A DNA stretch of 64,000 bases from Falsarthrobacter nasiphocae (GCF_031456275.1 NZ_JAVDUI010000001.1:806001-870000); one strand, 5' to 3'. Counted from the stretch's first letter, positions 1 to 9,103 are shown. The notes: a model not told the origin generated them from the sequence alone. Numbers and translations are program-made.

Positions 1-269
1 GACTGTCTCGCCAACCTCAAAAATCATGTGGATATTCCCCTTTCGCGACCTCCACTTTAGCATGGCGGCGCGGTTGTGGGGCCTGGCGCTTTACTTTCGA
101 GATCCCCTCGCGATACGTTCGGAGACTGACTTCTCCCTCCCCTCGGGCCTCCCTGTGCCGCCCCCTTCCCTCCCTCGCGCAGGTGAGCGGGTATCCTGAG
201 ATCACGACGCCGTCCGCCTTGCGCCTCGTCGGCCGCAGACACACCGCCACGCCTTCAGGAGTATTGAGA
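1..269. other. Intergenic leader at window edge
   Basis: No gene is supported here; the reading frames that cross it on either strand lack a convincing start and ribosome binding site. The first 60 bases are less GC-rich than the rest, compatible with a promoter for the lipoprotein gene that follows, but no clear -35/-10 pair was found. Confidence 0.4.
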
Positions 270-821
270 GTGACCAACCTTCGAGCCATCCGCGCCCGCC
301 GCACCGCCGCGGCCGTTATCCTCGCCGCTTCGCTCGCCGGGGCCACAGGCTGCAGCGCGATCAACGAGCAGGCCACCACCAAGACGTACAACCCCTCGGA
401 TGGCGTCTCCGCGTCCCTGCACGCCCCCTCCTCCGACGTCCAGATGCGCAACATGCTCATCGTCACCAACGCCAAGGACAAGCCGGGCCGCCTCCTCGGC
501 ACGCTCGTCAACACGGGGTCTTCCCCCGTGACGGTCCAGTTCACGGTCGGCTCGACCAAGGTCGCGAAGCCCATCACGGTCCCCGCCGGCGCCAAGAACA
601 CGGTCTCTCTCGAAGACAAGGGCAACGAGGTCGAGATCGCCAGCACGCCCAAGACGCCTGGCGAGAATGTCAGCGTGACCGCCACGGCCGGGGGCAAGTC
701 CGCGGAGTTCTCAGCACCCGTTCTGGACGGCACGCTGGAGCAGTACCGCGCGTTCATCCCGGGCGGCTACACCCCGGCGCCCAAGGAGACCACGGCCCCC
801 TCCAAGAGCTCCGGTCACTAG
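270..821 (+). CDS. Putative secreted lipoprotein, function unknown
   Basis: The protein has 183 residues. A basic N-terminus (two Arg-rich stretches) is followed by a hydrophobic segment ending in a lipobox-like A-T-G-C with Cys28 as the probable lipidation site, so it should be anchored outside the membrane. The rest is a soluble Thr/Lys/Val-rich domain that looks all-beta, then a Pro/Thr/Ser tail. The GTG at 270 is chosen because AGGAG (257-261) sits 8 bases upstream and the signal peptide begins there; a longer frame from 183 would bury the signal. It is convergent with regX3 and shares its hairpin terminator. Similar small lipoproteins occur beside senX3-regX3 in Micrococcales, but I cannot assign a function. 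Confidence 0.75.
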   Translation: MTNLRAIRARRTAAAVILAASLAGATGCSAINEQATTKTYNPSDGVSASLHAPSSDVQMRNMLIVTNAKDKPGRLLGTLVNTGSSPVTVQFTVGSTKVAKPITVPAGAKNTVSLEDKGNEVEIASTPKTPGENVSVTATAGGKSAEFSAPVLDGTLEQYRAFIPGGYTPAPKETTAPSKSSGH

Positions 822-850
822 CTCTCAACGGAGTCCGGCACCTCGCCCGG

Positions 851-903
851 CTCCAGACGCAGGAAGGGCCCCGCCACTGGCGGGGCCCTTCCTGCGTCTG
901 GAG
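851..903. terminator. Bidirectional hairpin terminator (lipoprotein / regX3)
   Basis: Perfect 25-bp inverted repeat (851-875 and 879-903) with a 3-base loop between two convergent genes. The right arm abuts the regX3 stop codon at 906-908. It should terminate transcription from both sides. Confidence 0.85.
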
Positions 904-905
904 CT

Positions 906-1586
906 CTAAGACTCGAACTTGTACCCCAGCCCACGCACCGTCACGAGGTGCCGCGGGTTCGAGGGGTCGGGCTCGATCTTGCTGCGGAGGCGCTTGACAT
1001 GGACGTCGAGCGTCTTGGTGTCTCCCACGTAGTCGCTGCCCCAGACCCTGTCGATCAGCTGCCCCCGCGTCAGAACACGGCCCGTGTTGCGCAAGAGCAT
1101 CTCGAGGAGTTCGAACTCCTTGAGGGGCAGGGCCACCTGCTCTCCGTTGACGCTGACGACGTGGCGCTCCACGTCCATGGAGACCGGGCCTGCCGCGACG
1201 GTGCTCGTCACGAGGTCCTCGGGCTCAGCGTGGCGGCGGAGGACCGCCCTGATCCGAGCAACGAGCTCTCGCGAGCTGTACGGCTTGGTCACGTAGTCGT
1301 CGGCGCCGAGCTCGAGGCCCACGACCTTGTCGATCTCGGAGTCCTTGGCCGTGAGCATGATGATCGGCACGTTGGAGGTCTGACGGACGGCGCGGCAGAC
1401 CTCCGTTCCCGACATGCCGGGAAGCTGCAGGTCGAGGAGGATGAGGTCCGGCGTCCACCGCGAGAAGTCCACGAGGGCGGCATTGCCGTCGGCTGCGACA
1501 CGCGCCTCATACCCCTCCTTGCCCAGCAGGTAGGCAAGCGGATCGCTCAGAGATTCCTCGTCCTCGACGATGAGGATGCGCGTCAT
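906..1586 (-). CDS. regX3: Response regulator RegX3 (phosphate regulon)
   Basis: This OmpR/PhoB-class response regulator has 226 residues. The receiver domain (about 1-120) shows the acidic pair in VEDEE, the phosphoacceptor Asp52 in LLDLQLPG, and the conserved Thr and Lys (LTAKD, TKPYS). A C-terminal winged helix (about 130-226) carries the FELLEMLLRNTGRVLTR and RLRSKIE signatures. In actinobacteria RegX3 is phosphorylated by SenX3 under phosphate limitation and activates the high-affinity uptake genes. Its start overlaps the end of senX3 by 4 bases, so the two are translationally coupled. The divergent phoU and the direct repeats between the two transcription units support the phosphate assignment. 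Confidence 0.95.
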   Translation of the reverse strand: MTRILIVEDEESLSDPLAYLLGKEGYEARVAADGNAALVDFSRWTPDLILLDLQLPGMSGTEVCRAVRQTSNVPIIMLTAKDSEIDKVVGLELGADDYVTKPYSSRELVARIRAVLRRHAEPEDLVTSTVAAGPVSMDVERHVVSVNGEQVALPLKEFELLEMLLRNTGRVLTRGQLIDRVWGSDYVGDTKTLDVHVKRLRSKIEPDPSNPRHLVTVRGLGYKFES

Positions 1587-2740
1587 GGCATTTCCCTTTC
1601 ATTCTCATCGGCAACCGCCGACTCGTCCATTTGCGGCAGCCGGACAGTGAACGTCGAGCCCTGCCCCTCGTGGGACCAGACCGTGACGTCACCGCCGTGG
1701 TTCGTGAAGACATGCTTGACAATGCTGAGGCCCAGCCCCGTGCCGCCGGTCTGGCGGGAGCGGGCCGCGTCCACTCGGTAGAAGCGCTCAAAGATGCGCT
1801 CCTGGTCCTCCGGGGAGATGCCCGGGCCCTGGTCCGTGACGGAGACCGTGACGACGCCGTCGACGAGGCGCGCGCCGACGCCCACGGTGGTCCCTGCCGG
1901 CGAGTAGCGGATGGCATTGTCGATGAGGTTCCGCAGCCCCATGGTGATCTGCTCGGCGTCCGCGTGGACGTAGGCGCCGAGGGGCCGCCCGGCGCGGATG
2001 GTGATGCTCTTGGCCTCGGCGGACATCGTATTGCGGTCGATCGCCTCGGAGATGACCGCGTCGATGGACACCCGCTGGCCCTTGATGACCACGTTGGTGC
2101 CCTGGAGCCGGGAGAGCTCGATGATGTCCTGAACGAGCGCCGAGAGCCGCTTGGCCTCGATGAACAGGCGCTTGGCGAAGCGGCGCACGGCCTCCTCGTC
2201 GTCGGCCGCGTCGTCGATGGCCTCGGAGAGGAGGGAGATGGCGCCGACCGGCGTCTTGAGCTCGTGGGACACGTTGGCCACGAAGTCGTTGCGGACGGCC
2301 TCGGTGCGGGTGACCTCCGTGCGGTCGTCGGCCAGGAGGAGGATGAACTCGTCCCCCAGGGCCGCGGCGCGAACGAAGACGACGATGCTCGCGCCGCCGA
2401 GCGGCGTGCGCGGAAGCTCGAACTGCGCCTCCTCGACGACTCCGTCCCGCCGCACGCGGTCCGCGATGGACCGGAGCTCCTCGTGGACCAGGCTGTGCCC
2501 CCGGATGAGCCCGTAGGCGTACGCGGAGGGATTCGCCTTGACCACGCCATTCGTGGAGTCGACGACGACGTAGCCGCGCCCGACGACGGACAGGACCTCC
2601 GCGGCTCCGTCCCCGATCGTGGGGACGGGCTCGTCGACGTGGCCCCGCTTGCGCTCGGAGACCATGAAGGCGTAAACGCCGCCGGCCCCGACGAGGACAC
2701 CCGCAAGCACGGATACGATGGCAAGGACGGCGGGGTTCAC
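1583..2740 (-). CDS. senX3: Sensor histidine kinase SenX3
   Basis: The kinase has 385 residues. A short membrane segment at residues 4-26 is followed by a PAS-like region (about 45-140), the dimerisation/phosphotransfer helix with His159 in NVSHELKTP, and an HATPase domain with N (RNLIDNAIRYS), G1 (DQGPGIS) and G2 (GGTGLGLSI) boxes. It resembles mycobacterial SenX3, which is controlled through PhoU and the Pst transporter, not by direct phosphate binding. It is the upstream partner of regX3 in a two-gene operon divergent from phoU. No pst genes are in this window. Confidence 0.95.
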   Translation of the reverse strand: MNPAVLAIVSVLAGVLVGAGGVYAFMVSERKRGHVDEPVPTIGDGAAEVLSVVGRGYVVVDSTNGVVKANPSAYAYGLIRGHSLVHEELRSIADRVRRDGVVEEAQFELPRTPLGGASIVVFVRAAALGDEFILLLADDRTEVTRTEAVRNDFVANVSHELKTPVGAISLLSEAIDDAADDEEAVRRFAKRLFIEAKRLSALVQDIIELSRLQGTNVVIKGQRVSIDAVISEAIDRNTMSAEAKSITIRAGRPLGAYVHADAEQITMGLRNLIDNAIRYSPAGTTVGVGARLVDGVVTVSVTDQGPGISPEDQERIFERFYRVDAARSRQTGGTGLGLSIVKHVFTNHGGDVTVWSHEGQGSTFTVRLPQMDESAVADENEREMP

Positions 2741-2801
2741 GCCCCCAGCATAGACAGATGACGATCCCCTCTGCGGCGAGCGAGGCTGCGCTGACGGTCT
2801 C

Positions 2802-2845
2802 GTTCAGGCACTGTTCACGTTCGAACCCTCCAGAGTTCACGGGGG
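2802..2845. promoter_or_regulatory. PHO-box-like direct repeats between senX3 and phoU
   Basis: GTTCA-starting units lie at 2802, 2813 and 2835, exactly 11 and 22 bases apart; the unit at 2824 is degenerate. Streptomyces PHO boxes are 11-bp direct repeats beginning GTTCAC, so this is a good candidate RegX3 (PhoP-like) operator controlling one or both divergent units. Confidence 0.7.
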
Positions 2846-2928
2846 CGTGCCAAGGTGCTGAGAGTGGGCTTCTCGCGCCCGCGCCGTAGATCGAACAACG
2901 CCCCGGCGACGACCCGAAGGACACCCTA

Positions 2929-3591
2929 GTGCGCAAGGCTTTCCAGGAAGAACTGGCCACCATCAACGACGAGCTCATCAAGATCGCGGAGCTCGTGACT
3001 GCCGCTCTCGAGCAGGCGGTGCAGGCTCTCGAGTCCTCGGACACCGAGCTCGCGCAGAACGTCATCGCCGCTGACGCCAAGATTGACTTCGTCCAGCATG
3101 AGGTGGACGAGCGCTCGATCGACGTCCTCGCCCTCGAAGGCCCTGTGGCCTCGGACCTGCGCTTTGTCGTGGGCACGCTCCGGATGAGCATCTCTCTCGA
3201 GCGCATGGGAGACCTGGCCCGGCACGTGGCCCAGCTCGTTCGCCTGCGGTACCCCGCCGATGTCCTCCCCGAGGCCATCCGCCCCACCTTCCGTGAGCTG
3301 GCGGCCCTCGACCTCGAGATCGCCAAGGACCTCGTGGAGCTTCTCCGCTCCCGGGACCTGACGGTGGCCAACCGCATCCTCACCGCGAACACGCGCGTCA
3401 ACGAGCTTCACGCGTCGGTGTTCCAGCAGATCGCCAGCGAGGACTGGCAGGGCAACGCGGCCACGAGCGTCGACGTGGCCCTCGCCTCCCGTTACTTCGA
3501 GCGCTTCGCCGACCACGGAGTGTCCGTCGCCCGCAAGGTCTCCTACCTCGTCTCCGGCGACTGGGAGCCGTTCAAGGCCACCGCGCCGTAA
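2929..3591 (+). CDS. phoU: Phosphate signalling protein PhoU
   Basis: The protein has 220 residues, the usual PhoU length, with two repeated three-helix PhoU domains (about 8-100 and 115-205). Acidic/hydrophobic repeats typical of the metal-binding faces are visible, such as the stretch starting VASDLRFVVG and ISLERMGDLARH. PhoU links the Pst phosphate transporter to the sensor kinase and represses the Pho regulon when phosphate is plentiful. The GTG at 2929 is preceded by a GAAGGA ribosome site at 2915-2920. It is divergent from senX3 with a PHO-box-like repeat between them, so it is probably self-regulated by the RegX3 system. A strong terminator follows. Confidence 0.95.
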   Translation: MRKAFQEELATINDELIKIAELVTAALEQAVQALESSDTELAQNVIAADAKIDFVQHEVDERSIDVLALEGPVASDLRFVVGTLRMSISLERMGDLARHVAQLVRLRYPADVLPEAIRPTFRELAALDLEIAKDLVELLRSRDLTVANRILTANTRVNELHASVFQQIASEDWQGNAATSVDVALASRYFERFADHGVSVARKVSYLVSGDWEPFKATAP

Positions 3592-3662
3592 GGCGCCTCG
3601 CTGACAGCAGGAGCGCACCGAAAACACTCGCGCATCAGTCACTACTGACGCAGCAAACACTG

Positions 3663-3687
3663 AAGGGCCCCGCGGCGCGGGGCCCTT
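3663..3687. terminator. Bidirectional terminator phoU / gpmA
   Basis: Perfect 11-bp stem (3663-3673 with 3677-3687), 3-base loop, followed by a pyrimidine stretch, between two convergent genes. A second perfect 13-bp stem with a 4-base loop lies at 3705-3734, just beyond the gpmA stop, and may serve the opposite strand. Confidence 0.85.
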
Positions 3688-3743
3688 CTTCTGTGCCCGA
3701 ACAGGCTGGGAGCCGGGCGAGCCCGGCTCCCAGCGGCCACGGG

Positions 3744-4499
3744 CTAGGCCTTGGGCTTGGCGCTGCCCTGCGCCGCCACGGCCGCGGCGGCCTCAGCAGC
3801 GGCCTCCGGATCAAGGTACTGGCCGCCCTTGGTGATGGGCTTGAGGTCCTCGTCCAGCTCGTAGACGAGCGGGATGCCCGTGGGGATGTTCAGGCCCACG
3901 ATGTCCTCATCCGAGACGCCGTCGAGGTGCTTGACGAGGGCTCGGAGCGAGTTGCCGTGCGCCGTGATGAGGACGCGCTTGCCGGAGCGGATGACGGGGG
4001 CGATCTCCGCGTCCCAGTAAGGGACGAGGCGCTCGATGACGTCCTTGAGGCACTCGGTGCGCGGGACCTCGTCCAGGTCCGCGTAGCGAGGATCGTTGGT
4101 CTGGGCCCACCGGTCCGCCGGGTCGATGGGCGGGGGCGGGGTGTCGAACGAGCGGCGCCAGAGCATGAACTGCTCCTCGCCGAACTCCTGGAGGGTCTCC
4201 GCCTTGTCCTTGCCCTGGAGGGCGCCGTAGTGACGCTCATTGAGGCGCCAGTCCCGCGTGACGTCGATCCACGTGCGGCCCGCCGCCTCAAGGGCGATGG
4301 CGCTCGTGACGACGGCGCGCTGGAGGCGGCTCGTGAAAAGGTACTCCGGCAGAAGGTCCGCGTCCTTGAGGAGCTCGCCGGCGCGGCGCGCCTCCTCACG
4401 GCCCTGCTCAGTCAGGGGCACATCCACCCATCCCGTGAACAGGTTCTTCTCGTTCCATTCGCTCTGGCCGTGGCGCAGGAGAATCAGTGTGTACGTCAT
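3744..4499 (-). CDS. gpmA: 2,3-bisphosphoglycerate-dependent phosphoglycerate mutase
   Basis: This glycolytic and gluconeogenic enzyme interconverts 3- and 2-phosphoglycerate. The 251-residue protein starts with the histidine-phosphatase motif [10 protein letters not shown] (catalytic His10), followed by the FTGWVD and LTEQG segments specific to dPGM. The second active-site His is in [11 protein letters not shown], and ERHYGALQG carries substrate-binding residues. Length matches the family (about 250). The C-terminus has an Ala-rich tail of no known role. The gene converges with phoU and is separated from it by hairpins; phoU next to gpmA is common in Micrococcales. Confidence 0.96.
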   Translation of the reverse strand: MTYTLILLRHGQSEWNEKNLFTGWVDVPLTEQGREEARRAGELLKDADLLPEYLFTSRLQRAVVTSAIALEAAGRTWIDVTRDWRLNERHYGALQGKDKAETLQEFGEEQFMLWRRSFDTPPPPIDPADRWAQTNDPRYADLDEVPRTECLKDVIERLVPYWDAEIAPVIRSGKRVLITAHGNSLRALVKHLDGVSDEDIVGLNIPTGIPLVYELDEDLKPITKGGQYLDPEAAAEAAAAVAAQGSAKPKA

Positions 4500-4529
4500 G
4501 ACCTCACTCTAGCGAAATAGGCTGGAGGG

Positions 4530-5387
4530 ATGGTGGAGAAATCGCGCGAGCTCGCAGTCCGCCCGGGGCGCCCCGTGGGCCACGTGACCCGGGGAACGAC
4601 AGCCGCCAACCGGATGCGGCGTGTTGACCGCTGGCTCTGCGGCACGCACGCGAGCGTCCTCACGCGCGCCGCCAGGCCCCTCGTCGTCGACCTGGGGTTC
4701 GGGGCGGCCCCCTGGACCGCCGCCGAACTGTTCCGGCGAGTCCGCGCGGTGGCGCCGGACGCCGAGCTGATGGGGCTGGAGATCGAGCAGGCGCGGGTGG
4801 CCCTGGCGCGGGCCGTCGAGGAGCCGGGGCTGAGCTTTGAGCTCGGCGGATTCGAGCTCGCCACGCCCCGGCCGCCGCGCGTGGTTCGGGCGTTCAACGT
4901 GCTGCGCCAGTACGAGGAGAAGGACGTCCCGGGCATCTGGGCCACGATGGCGGCGAGGCTCGATCCCGGGGGCGTGCTCATCGAGGGCACGTGTGACGAG
5001 GTGGGGCGCACCGCAGCGTGGGTGTGCCTCGGGCAGGAGGGGCCGCGCACGCTGACGCTTGCCGTCAACCCGTGGCTTGTGTCCCGCCCGAGCGACGTCG
5101 CCGAGCGGCTGCCGAAGGCCCTCATTCACCGCAACGTCCCGGGAGAGCCTGTCCACAGGCTCCTCGCGGAGGCTGATCGCGCGTGGGACCGTGCCGCGGC
5201 CCATGGTGCGTTCTCGCCGCGCCAGCGGTGGGCGGCCATGGCTCGGGCGCTCACGGATGCGGGGCTGGCCCTGGGCCGTGCACCGTACGGCGGGCGGGTC
5301 CTCGGCGGCCCGGCCCGGTGGCGGCTCGGCGAGCTCACCGTGCCGTGGTCCGTGGCGCGCCCGGCAGACGGCCCCCTCGCGGGCTGA
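4530..5387 (+). CDS. SAM-dependent methyltransferase-like protein
   Basis: The protein has 285 residues with a class I methyltransferase fold. A glycine motif (VVDLGFGAAPWT, about residues 54-65) and an acidic residue closing the next strand (LMGLEIEQARV) form the SAM site; RAFNVLRQYEE probably marks the post-III region. The motif is LGFG, not the classic GxGxG. Its substrate is not evident. It starts 30 bases from gpmA on the opposite strand. Related genes sit next to gpmA/phoU in many Actinobacteria and are usually annotated only as methyltransferase, so I do not infer a pathway. The start context is weak; ATG 4530 is the first reasonable start. Confidence 0.75.
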   Translation: MVEKSRELAVRPGRPVGHVTRGTTAANRMRRVDRWLCGTHASVLTRAARPLVVDLGFGAAPWTAAELFRRVRAVAPDAELMGLEIEQARVALARAVEEPGLSFELGGFELATPRPPRVVRAFNVLRQYEEKDVPGIWATMAARLDPGGVLIEGTCDEVGRTAAWVCLGQEGPRTLTLAVNPWLVSRPSDVAERLPKALIHRNVPGEPVHRLLAEADRAWDRAAAHGAFSPRQRWAAMARALTDAGLALGRAPYGGRVLGGPARWRLGELTVPWSVARPADGPLAG

Positions 5388-5489
5388 GCCAGGGCCGACA
5401 CCTGGCGATCGGCACGGCCGCGGAGGCACGCCCTTGCGAGGAGTCAGACGAGCAGGGGCCCGGGGCGCACGCCTGCGACGACGGAAGGG

Positions 5490-5819
5490 CTAGGAGACGG
5501 CGCGCTTGACGTCGGCGAGGTAGATGCCCGCCGCGGTGACGCCGATGATCTGGAACATGTTGATGCCCCCGAAACCGGCCGCACCGGAGGGGCCGAAGAA
5601 CGCACTGACGGCGCCCCAGAGGGTCAGCACGCACACGAGCGCGGAGACGCCCGTGACGGCGAGCCAGAAGCCCTTGGTGCGCTTGCCCATGGCCTCGAAC
5701 ATGCGGGGCTCCCGGCGGGCGCAGTCGAGCACCGCCATCACGGCGACGACGGCCGCGAACAGCGCGAGGCCCGTGTGAACCAGCTGCAGGATCCAGACAA
5801 GGAGCGTTCCGATAGTCAT
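5490..5819 (-). CDS. DUF2516 family membrane protein
   Basis: This 109-residue protein has three hydrophobic segments (about 5-27, 50-72 and 82-103) separated by a basic loop (KRTKGFW). The pattern and length match DUF2516, a small actinobacterial membrane family without known function. It ends convergently with the methyltransferase gene. It lies 13 bases downstream of the PLP enzyme gene on the same strand, so the two may be co-transcribed. Confidence 0.8.
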   Translation of the reverse strand: MTIGTLLVWILQLVHTGLALFAAVVAVMAVLDCARREPRMFEAMGKRTKGFWLAVTGVSALVCVLTLWGAVSAFFGPSGAAGFGGINMFQIIGVTAAGIYLADVKRAVS

Positions 5820-5832
5820 AGTGCCCCCAAGT

Positions 5833-7002
5833 CTACGCGGGGTCCCTGGGTCCCTCCGGGGAGGCCGGGGCCAGGGTGTCGAGGGAGCGTCGCAGGTCCT
5901 CCCAGAGGTCGTCGACGCTCTCGATGCCGACGGAGAGCCGGATGAGTCCGGGCGGCACGGACGGAGACTCTCCCGGGTGGCGCCGGCGCCGTTCCAGGGT
6001 GGATTCCACCCCTCCGAGGCTCGTCGCGCTGACCCACAGCCGCAGGGAGGCGATGAACGCGTCCGCCTCCTCGGCGCCTCCCGGCAGCTGGATGCTCAGA
6101 ATGGACCCGAACCCGTCCATGGTGCGGGCGGCGATCGCGTGACCCGGGTCTGCTGGGAGAGAGGGGTGCCGCACCGACGCCACGGCGGGGTGGGCCTCGA
6201 GCCGGCGCGCAAGCTCCGCGGCGTTCTCCTGCGAGCGCTCGATCCGCAGGGCCAAGGTGCGGAGACCGCGCAGGGCGAGCCATGCCTCGAACGAGCCTGC
6301 AACCGCGCCGCCGAGGAGGCGCTGCTGCACGAGCCTCTCCCGCAGCGCGGGCGTTGACGCCACCGCGGCCCCGAGCACCACATCCGAGTGCCCCGCCAGG
6401 TACTTCGTGACGGAATGGACGACGACGTCCGCGCCAAGCAGGAGGGGCCGCTGGCCCAGCGGGGTGGCGAAGGTGTTGTCGACGATGCTCGTGACCCCGC
6501 TGCGCCGCGCCTCGGCCAGCACGAGCGGGAGGTCTGTGACCTCGAGCATGGGATTCGTCGGGGACTCGAGCCACACCACGAGGCCCCCGGGGGCAGGGCG
6601 GCGGATGCGCTCGACGAGTCCAGCTCCGCCGTCGGCCTCGACGAGCTCCAGGGTGAGCAGCCCGCGAGAGGCGAGCTCACGGGCCACCGCGACAGTGCCG
6701 AGGTAGGTGTGGCGGAGCATGACGAGCGTGGCGCCCTGCGGAACGAGGGAGAGCGCGGCCGAGACGGCCGCGAGGCCCGAGGCGAAGAGCACAGCGGGCT
6801 GCTCGGCGCCCTCGAGATCCGCGAGCGCCTCCTCGAAGGGGTCCCAGCTCGGGTTGGCGTCCCGGCCGTAGGTGCGCACCCCACGGGCGTCGCCGCGCCC
6901 GACGAACGTCGACGTGAGGACGATGGGCGGGTTGAGGGACGACTCCTCCTCGTGGGGCGGCCTGCCGAGGGAGACGACGCGGGTTTCGGGGCGCAGCGAC
7001 AT
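5833..7002 (-). CDS. Cys/Met metabolism PLP-dependent enzyme (cystathionine gamma-synthase-like)
   Basis: This is a fold-type I PLP enzyme of the trans-sulfuration family, 389 residues (usual 380-400). Visible features are the substrate Tyr in YGRDANPSWDPFEEALADLEG, the glycine loop ASGLAAVSA, the aspartate that binds PLP nitrogen in IVDNTFATP, and the Schiff-base lysine Lys200 in HSVTKYLAGHSD. The fold covers cystathionine gamma-synthase, cystathionine gamma-lyase and methionine gamma-lyase; sequence alone does not separate them. No met or cys genes are adjacent. Its only same-strand neighbour is the DUF2516 gene. Confidence 0.88.
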   Translation of the reverse strand: MSLRPETRVVSLGRPPHEEESSLNPPIVLTSTFVGRGDARGVRTYGRDANPSWDPFEEALADLEGAEQPAVLFASGLAAVSAALSLVPQGATLVMLRHTYLGTVAVARELASRGLLTLELVEADGGAGLVERIRRPAPGGLVVWLESPTNPMLEVTDLPLVLAEARRSGVTSIVDNTFATPLGQRPLLLGADVVVHSVTKYLAGHSDVVLGAAVASTPALRERLVQQRLLGGAVAGSFEAWLALRGLRTLALRIERSQENAAELARRLEAHPAVASVRHPSLPADPGHAIAARTMDGFGSILSIQLPGGAEEADAFIASLRLWVSATSLGGVESTLERRRRHPGESPSVPPGLIRLSVGIESVDDLWEDLRRSLDTLAPASPEGPRDPA

Positions 7003-7086
7003 GGGGACAGGCTATCTGAGGATGCGTCCTCCACAGGGGCCGCTCTCGCCTTCTGGATTCCACTGGCGACGAATAGGCTGGGGGAT

Positions 7087-7761
7087 GTGACTGACACGCA
7101 GAACGCCCCCGCACGCGCCGGCCTCTTCATCGTCCTGGAGGGCGGTGACGGCGCAGGCAAGAGCTCGCAGATCCCGGAGCTGGCGACATGGCTGACGAGC
7201 CTCGGCCACGAGGTCATCGCCACGCGGGAGCCGGGCGGCACGGACATCGGTGAGCGCATCCGCCCGCTCGTCCTGGAGCACGGTCAGGGCGAGGTCGACG
7301 CCCGCACCGAGGCGCTGCTCTACGCGGCGGCGCGGGCGGCCCACGTGGAGCAGCGGATCCTCCCCCACCTTCGGGCCGGCGGCACAGTCATCTGCGACCG
7401 GTTCGTCGACTCCTCCGTGGCCTACCAGTCCGCTGGGCGAGAGCTCTCGGCGGACGAGGTGCTGTCCATCAACGCCTTCGCGACGCAAGGGCTGACGCCG
7501 GACCTCACGGTCCTGCTGGACATCGACCCGGCCGAGGGGCGGCGGCGCCGCACGGCGGGCGGGGCTGAGGACCGCCTCGAGGCCGAGCCGGATGAGTTCC
7601 ACGCGCGCCCGCGCCAAGCCTTCCTCGACCTGGCTGCCGCCGCGCCCGAACGCTACGAGGTCATCGACGCAACCCTCACGCCGCGCGAGGTGCAGGCGCG
7701 CATCCAAACCCGCGTGCAGCGCCTGCTCGAGGCTCGCGAGGACGGGCGGGAGGGGGCATGA
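7087..7761 (+). CDS. tmk: Thymidylate kinase
   Basis: The enzyme phosphorylates dTMP to dTDP for DNA synthesis. The 224-residue protein has the P-loop GGDGAGKS (about residues 19-26), the DRF motif with following serines (CDRFVDSS) and an Arg-rich lid segment (GRRRRTAGG). The GTG at 7087 is chosen because the family N-terminus (LFIVLEGGDGAGKS) begins just after it; the longer open frame runs antisense through the PLP enzyme gene. It overlaps holB by 4 bases (ATGA), the tmk-holB pairing seen in many bacteria. Confidence 0.96.
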   Translation: MTDTQNAPARAGLFIVLEGGDGAGKSSQIPELATWLTSLGHEVIATREPGGTDIGERIRPLVLEHGQGEVDARTEALLYAAARAAHVEQRILPHLRAGGTVICDRFVDSSVAYQSAGRELSADEVLSINAFATQGLTPDLTVLLDIDPAEGRRRRTAGGAEDRLEAEPDEFHARPRQAFLDLAAAAPERYEVIDATLTPREVQARIQTRVQRLLEAREDGREGA

Positions 7762-9035
7762 CCCGCCACACCCAGGCGCCGAGCGAGGCAGAGACGAGCC
7801 GCGCGGCCTCGACGAGCAGCGCCGCGGCGAGCGCCCCGGGCTCGGCGCCGGCAAGGGTGGAGCTGACGGGCGTGTGGGCGGATCTCATCGGCCAGGAGCG
7901 GGCGGTCGAGCCCCTCATGGCGGCCGCGGCCTCGACGACCCCGCACCACGCCTGGCTTGTCACAGGCCCTCCGGGCTCGGGGCGCTCCAACGCGGCGCTG
8001 GCGTTCGCCGCAGCCCTCAACTGCCCTCACACGGAGATCGAGCCTCGCGGGTGCGGCACCTGCCGCTCGTGCACGCTCGCGGCCGCCGGCAGCCACCCGG
8101 ACATCACGCGGATCGCCACGGACAAGTCCGTCATCACGATCCAGGAGGCCCGGGACATCGTCCGCCGGGCCTACGACCGCCCCACGTCCGGGCGCTTCCG
8201 CGTCATCGTCATCGAGGACGCAGACCGCATGGCGGAGCGGACCACGAACGTCCTCTTGAAGGCCGTCGAGGAGCCCCCGCCCCACACGATCTGGGTCCTC
8301 TGCACGCCGAGCCCGGGAGACGTGCTCGTGACCATCCGCAGCCGCTGCCGCCTCGTGAGCCTGCGCCTGCCGGACCCGGAGGACGTCGCCCGGCTCCTCA
8401 CCGAGCGGGACGGCTTCGCGCCGGAGATCGCCCGGCGCGCCGCCCTCGCGGCGCAGAGCCACATCGGGATCGCCCGCCGCCTGGCCTCGGACCAGGATGC
8501 CCGCGCGCGGCGCCACGAGATCGTCACGCTCCCATCCCGCCTGACGAGCGTGTCCGCGGGCATGCAGGCCGCCGCCCACCTCGTGGCCCTCGCGGACTCA
8601 GAGGCCGAGGCGTCCCTGGCGGTGCGGAACGAGCGGGAGAAGGAGGAGCTGCGGCGGCAGCTCGGTCTCGAGTCCGACGCCGCCATTCCTCCCGCCCTCC
8701 GCGCCCAGTTCAAGCGGCTCGAGGACGAGCAGGCGCGCCGAGGCAAGCGCAGCCGCAACGACTACTACGACCGAGCCCTGACCGACCTCATCTCCTGGTA
8801 CCGGGACCTCCTCATCATCCAGACGGGCGGCACGAACCTCGTCAACGTCGACCTCGCGGACTCCCTCGCCGCCACGGCGGCCGCGACTCCGCCCGAGTCC
8901 ACCCTCGAGGCCATGGAGACCATCAACGCGACCCGGCGGCGGCTCGTGACGACGAACGTCGCCGCCGCCCAGGCCATCGAGGCCATGATGATGGCCCTGC
9001 TCAGCGCCCCCGCAGCGGCCGCACCCCGGCGGTAG
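7758..9035 (+). CDS. holB: DNA polymerase III subunit delta'
   Basis: This clamp-loader subunit has 425 residues. A disordered Ala/Ser-rich N-terminus (1-35) precedes the AAA+ module. The P-loop is GPPGSGRS (70-77), with Arg in place of the catalytic Lys; delta' subunits generally do not hydrolyse ATP, so this is expected. A zinc module of four cysteines follows (C-P-H at about 91, then GCGTCRSC), then the Walker B-like VIVIEDADRM and the sensor region with the SRC-type IRSRCR motif. The C-terminal collar domain ends Ala-rich. It is translationally coupled to tmk. Confidence 0.93.
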   Translation: MTRHTQAPSEAETSRAASTSSAAASAPGSAPARVELTGVWADLIGQERAVEPLMAAAASTTPHHAWLVTGPPGSGRSNAALAFAAALNCPHTEIEPRGCGTCRSCTLAAAGSHPDITRIATDKSVITIQEARDIVRRAYDRPTSGRFRVIVIEDADRMAERTTNVLLKAVEEPPPHTIWVLCTPSPGDVLVTIRSRCRLVSLRLPDPEDVARLLTERDGFAPEIARRAALAAQSHIGIARRLASDQDARARRHEIVTLPSRLTSVSAGMQAAAHLVALADSEAEASLAVRNEREKEELRRQLGLESDAAIPPALRAQFKRLEDEQARRGKRSRNDYYDRALTDLISWYRDLLIIQTGGTNLVNVDLADSLAATAAATPPESTLEAMETINATRRRLVTTNVAAAQAIEAMMMALLSAPAAAAPRR

Positions 9036-9103
9036 GCATCGGGCCGCACCGCTCACAGGGGCGCGGCTCACTCGGGGGCGCGCAGAGCCGCCCCTCGGGG
9101 GCG

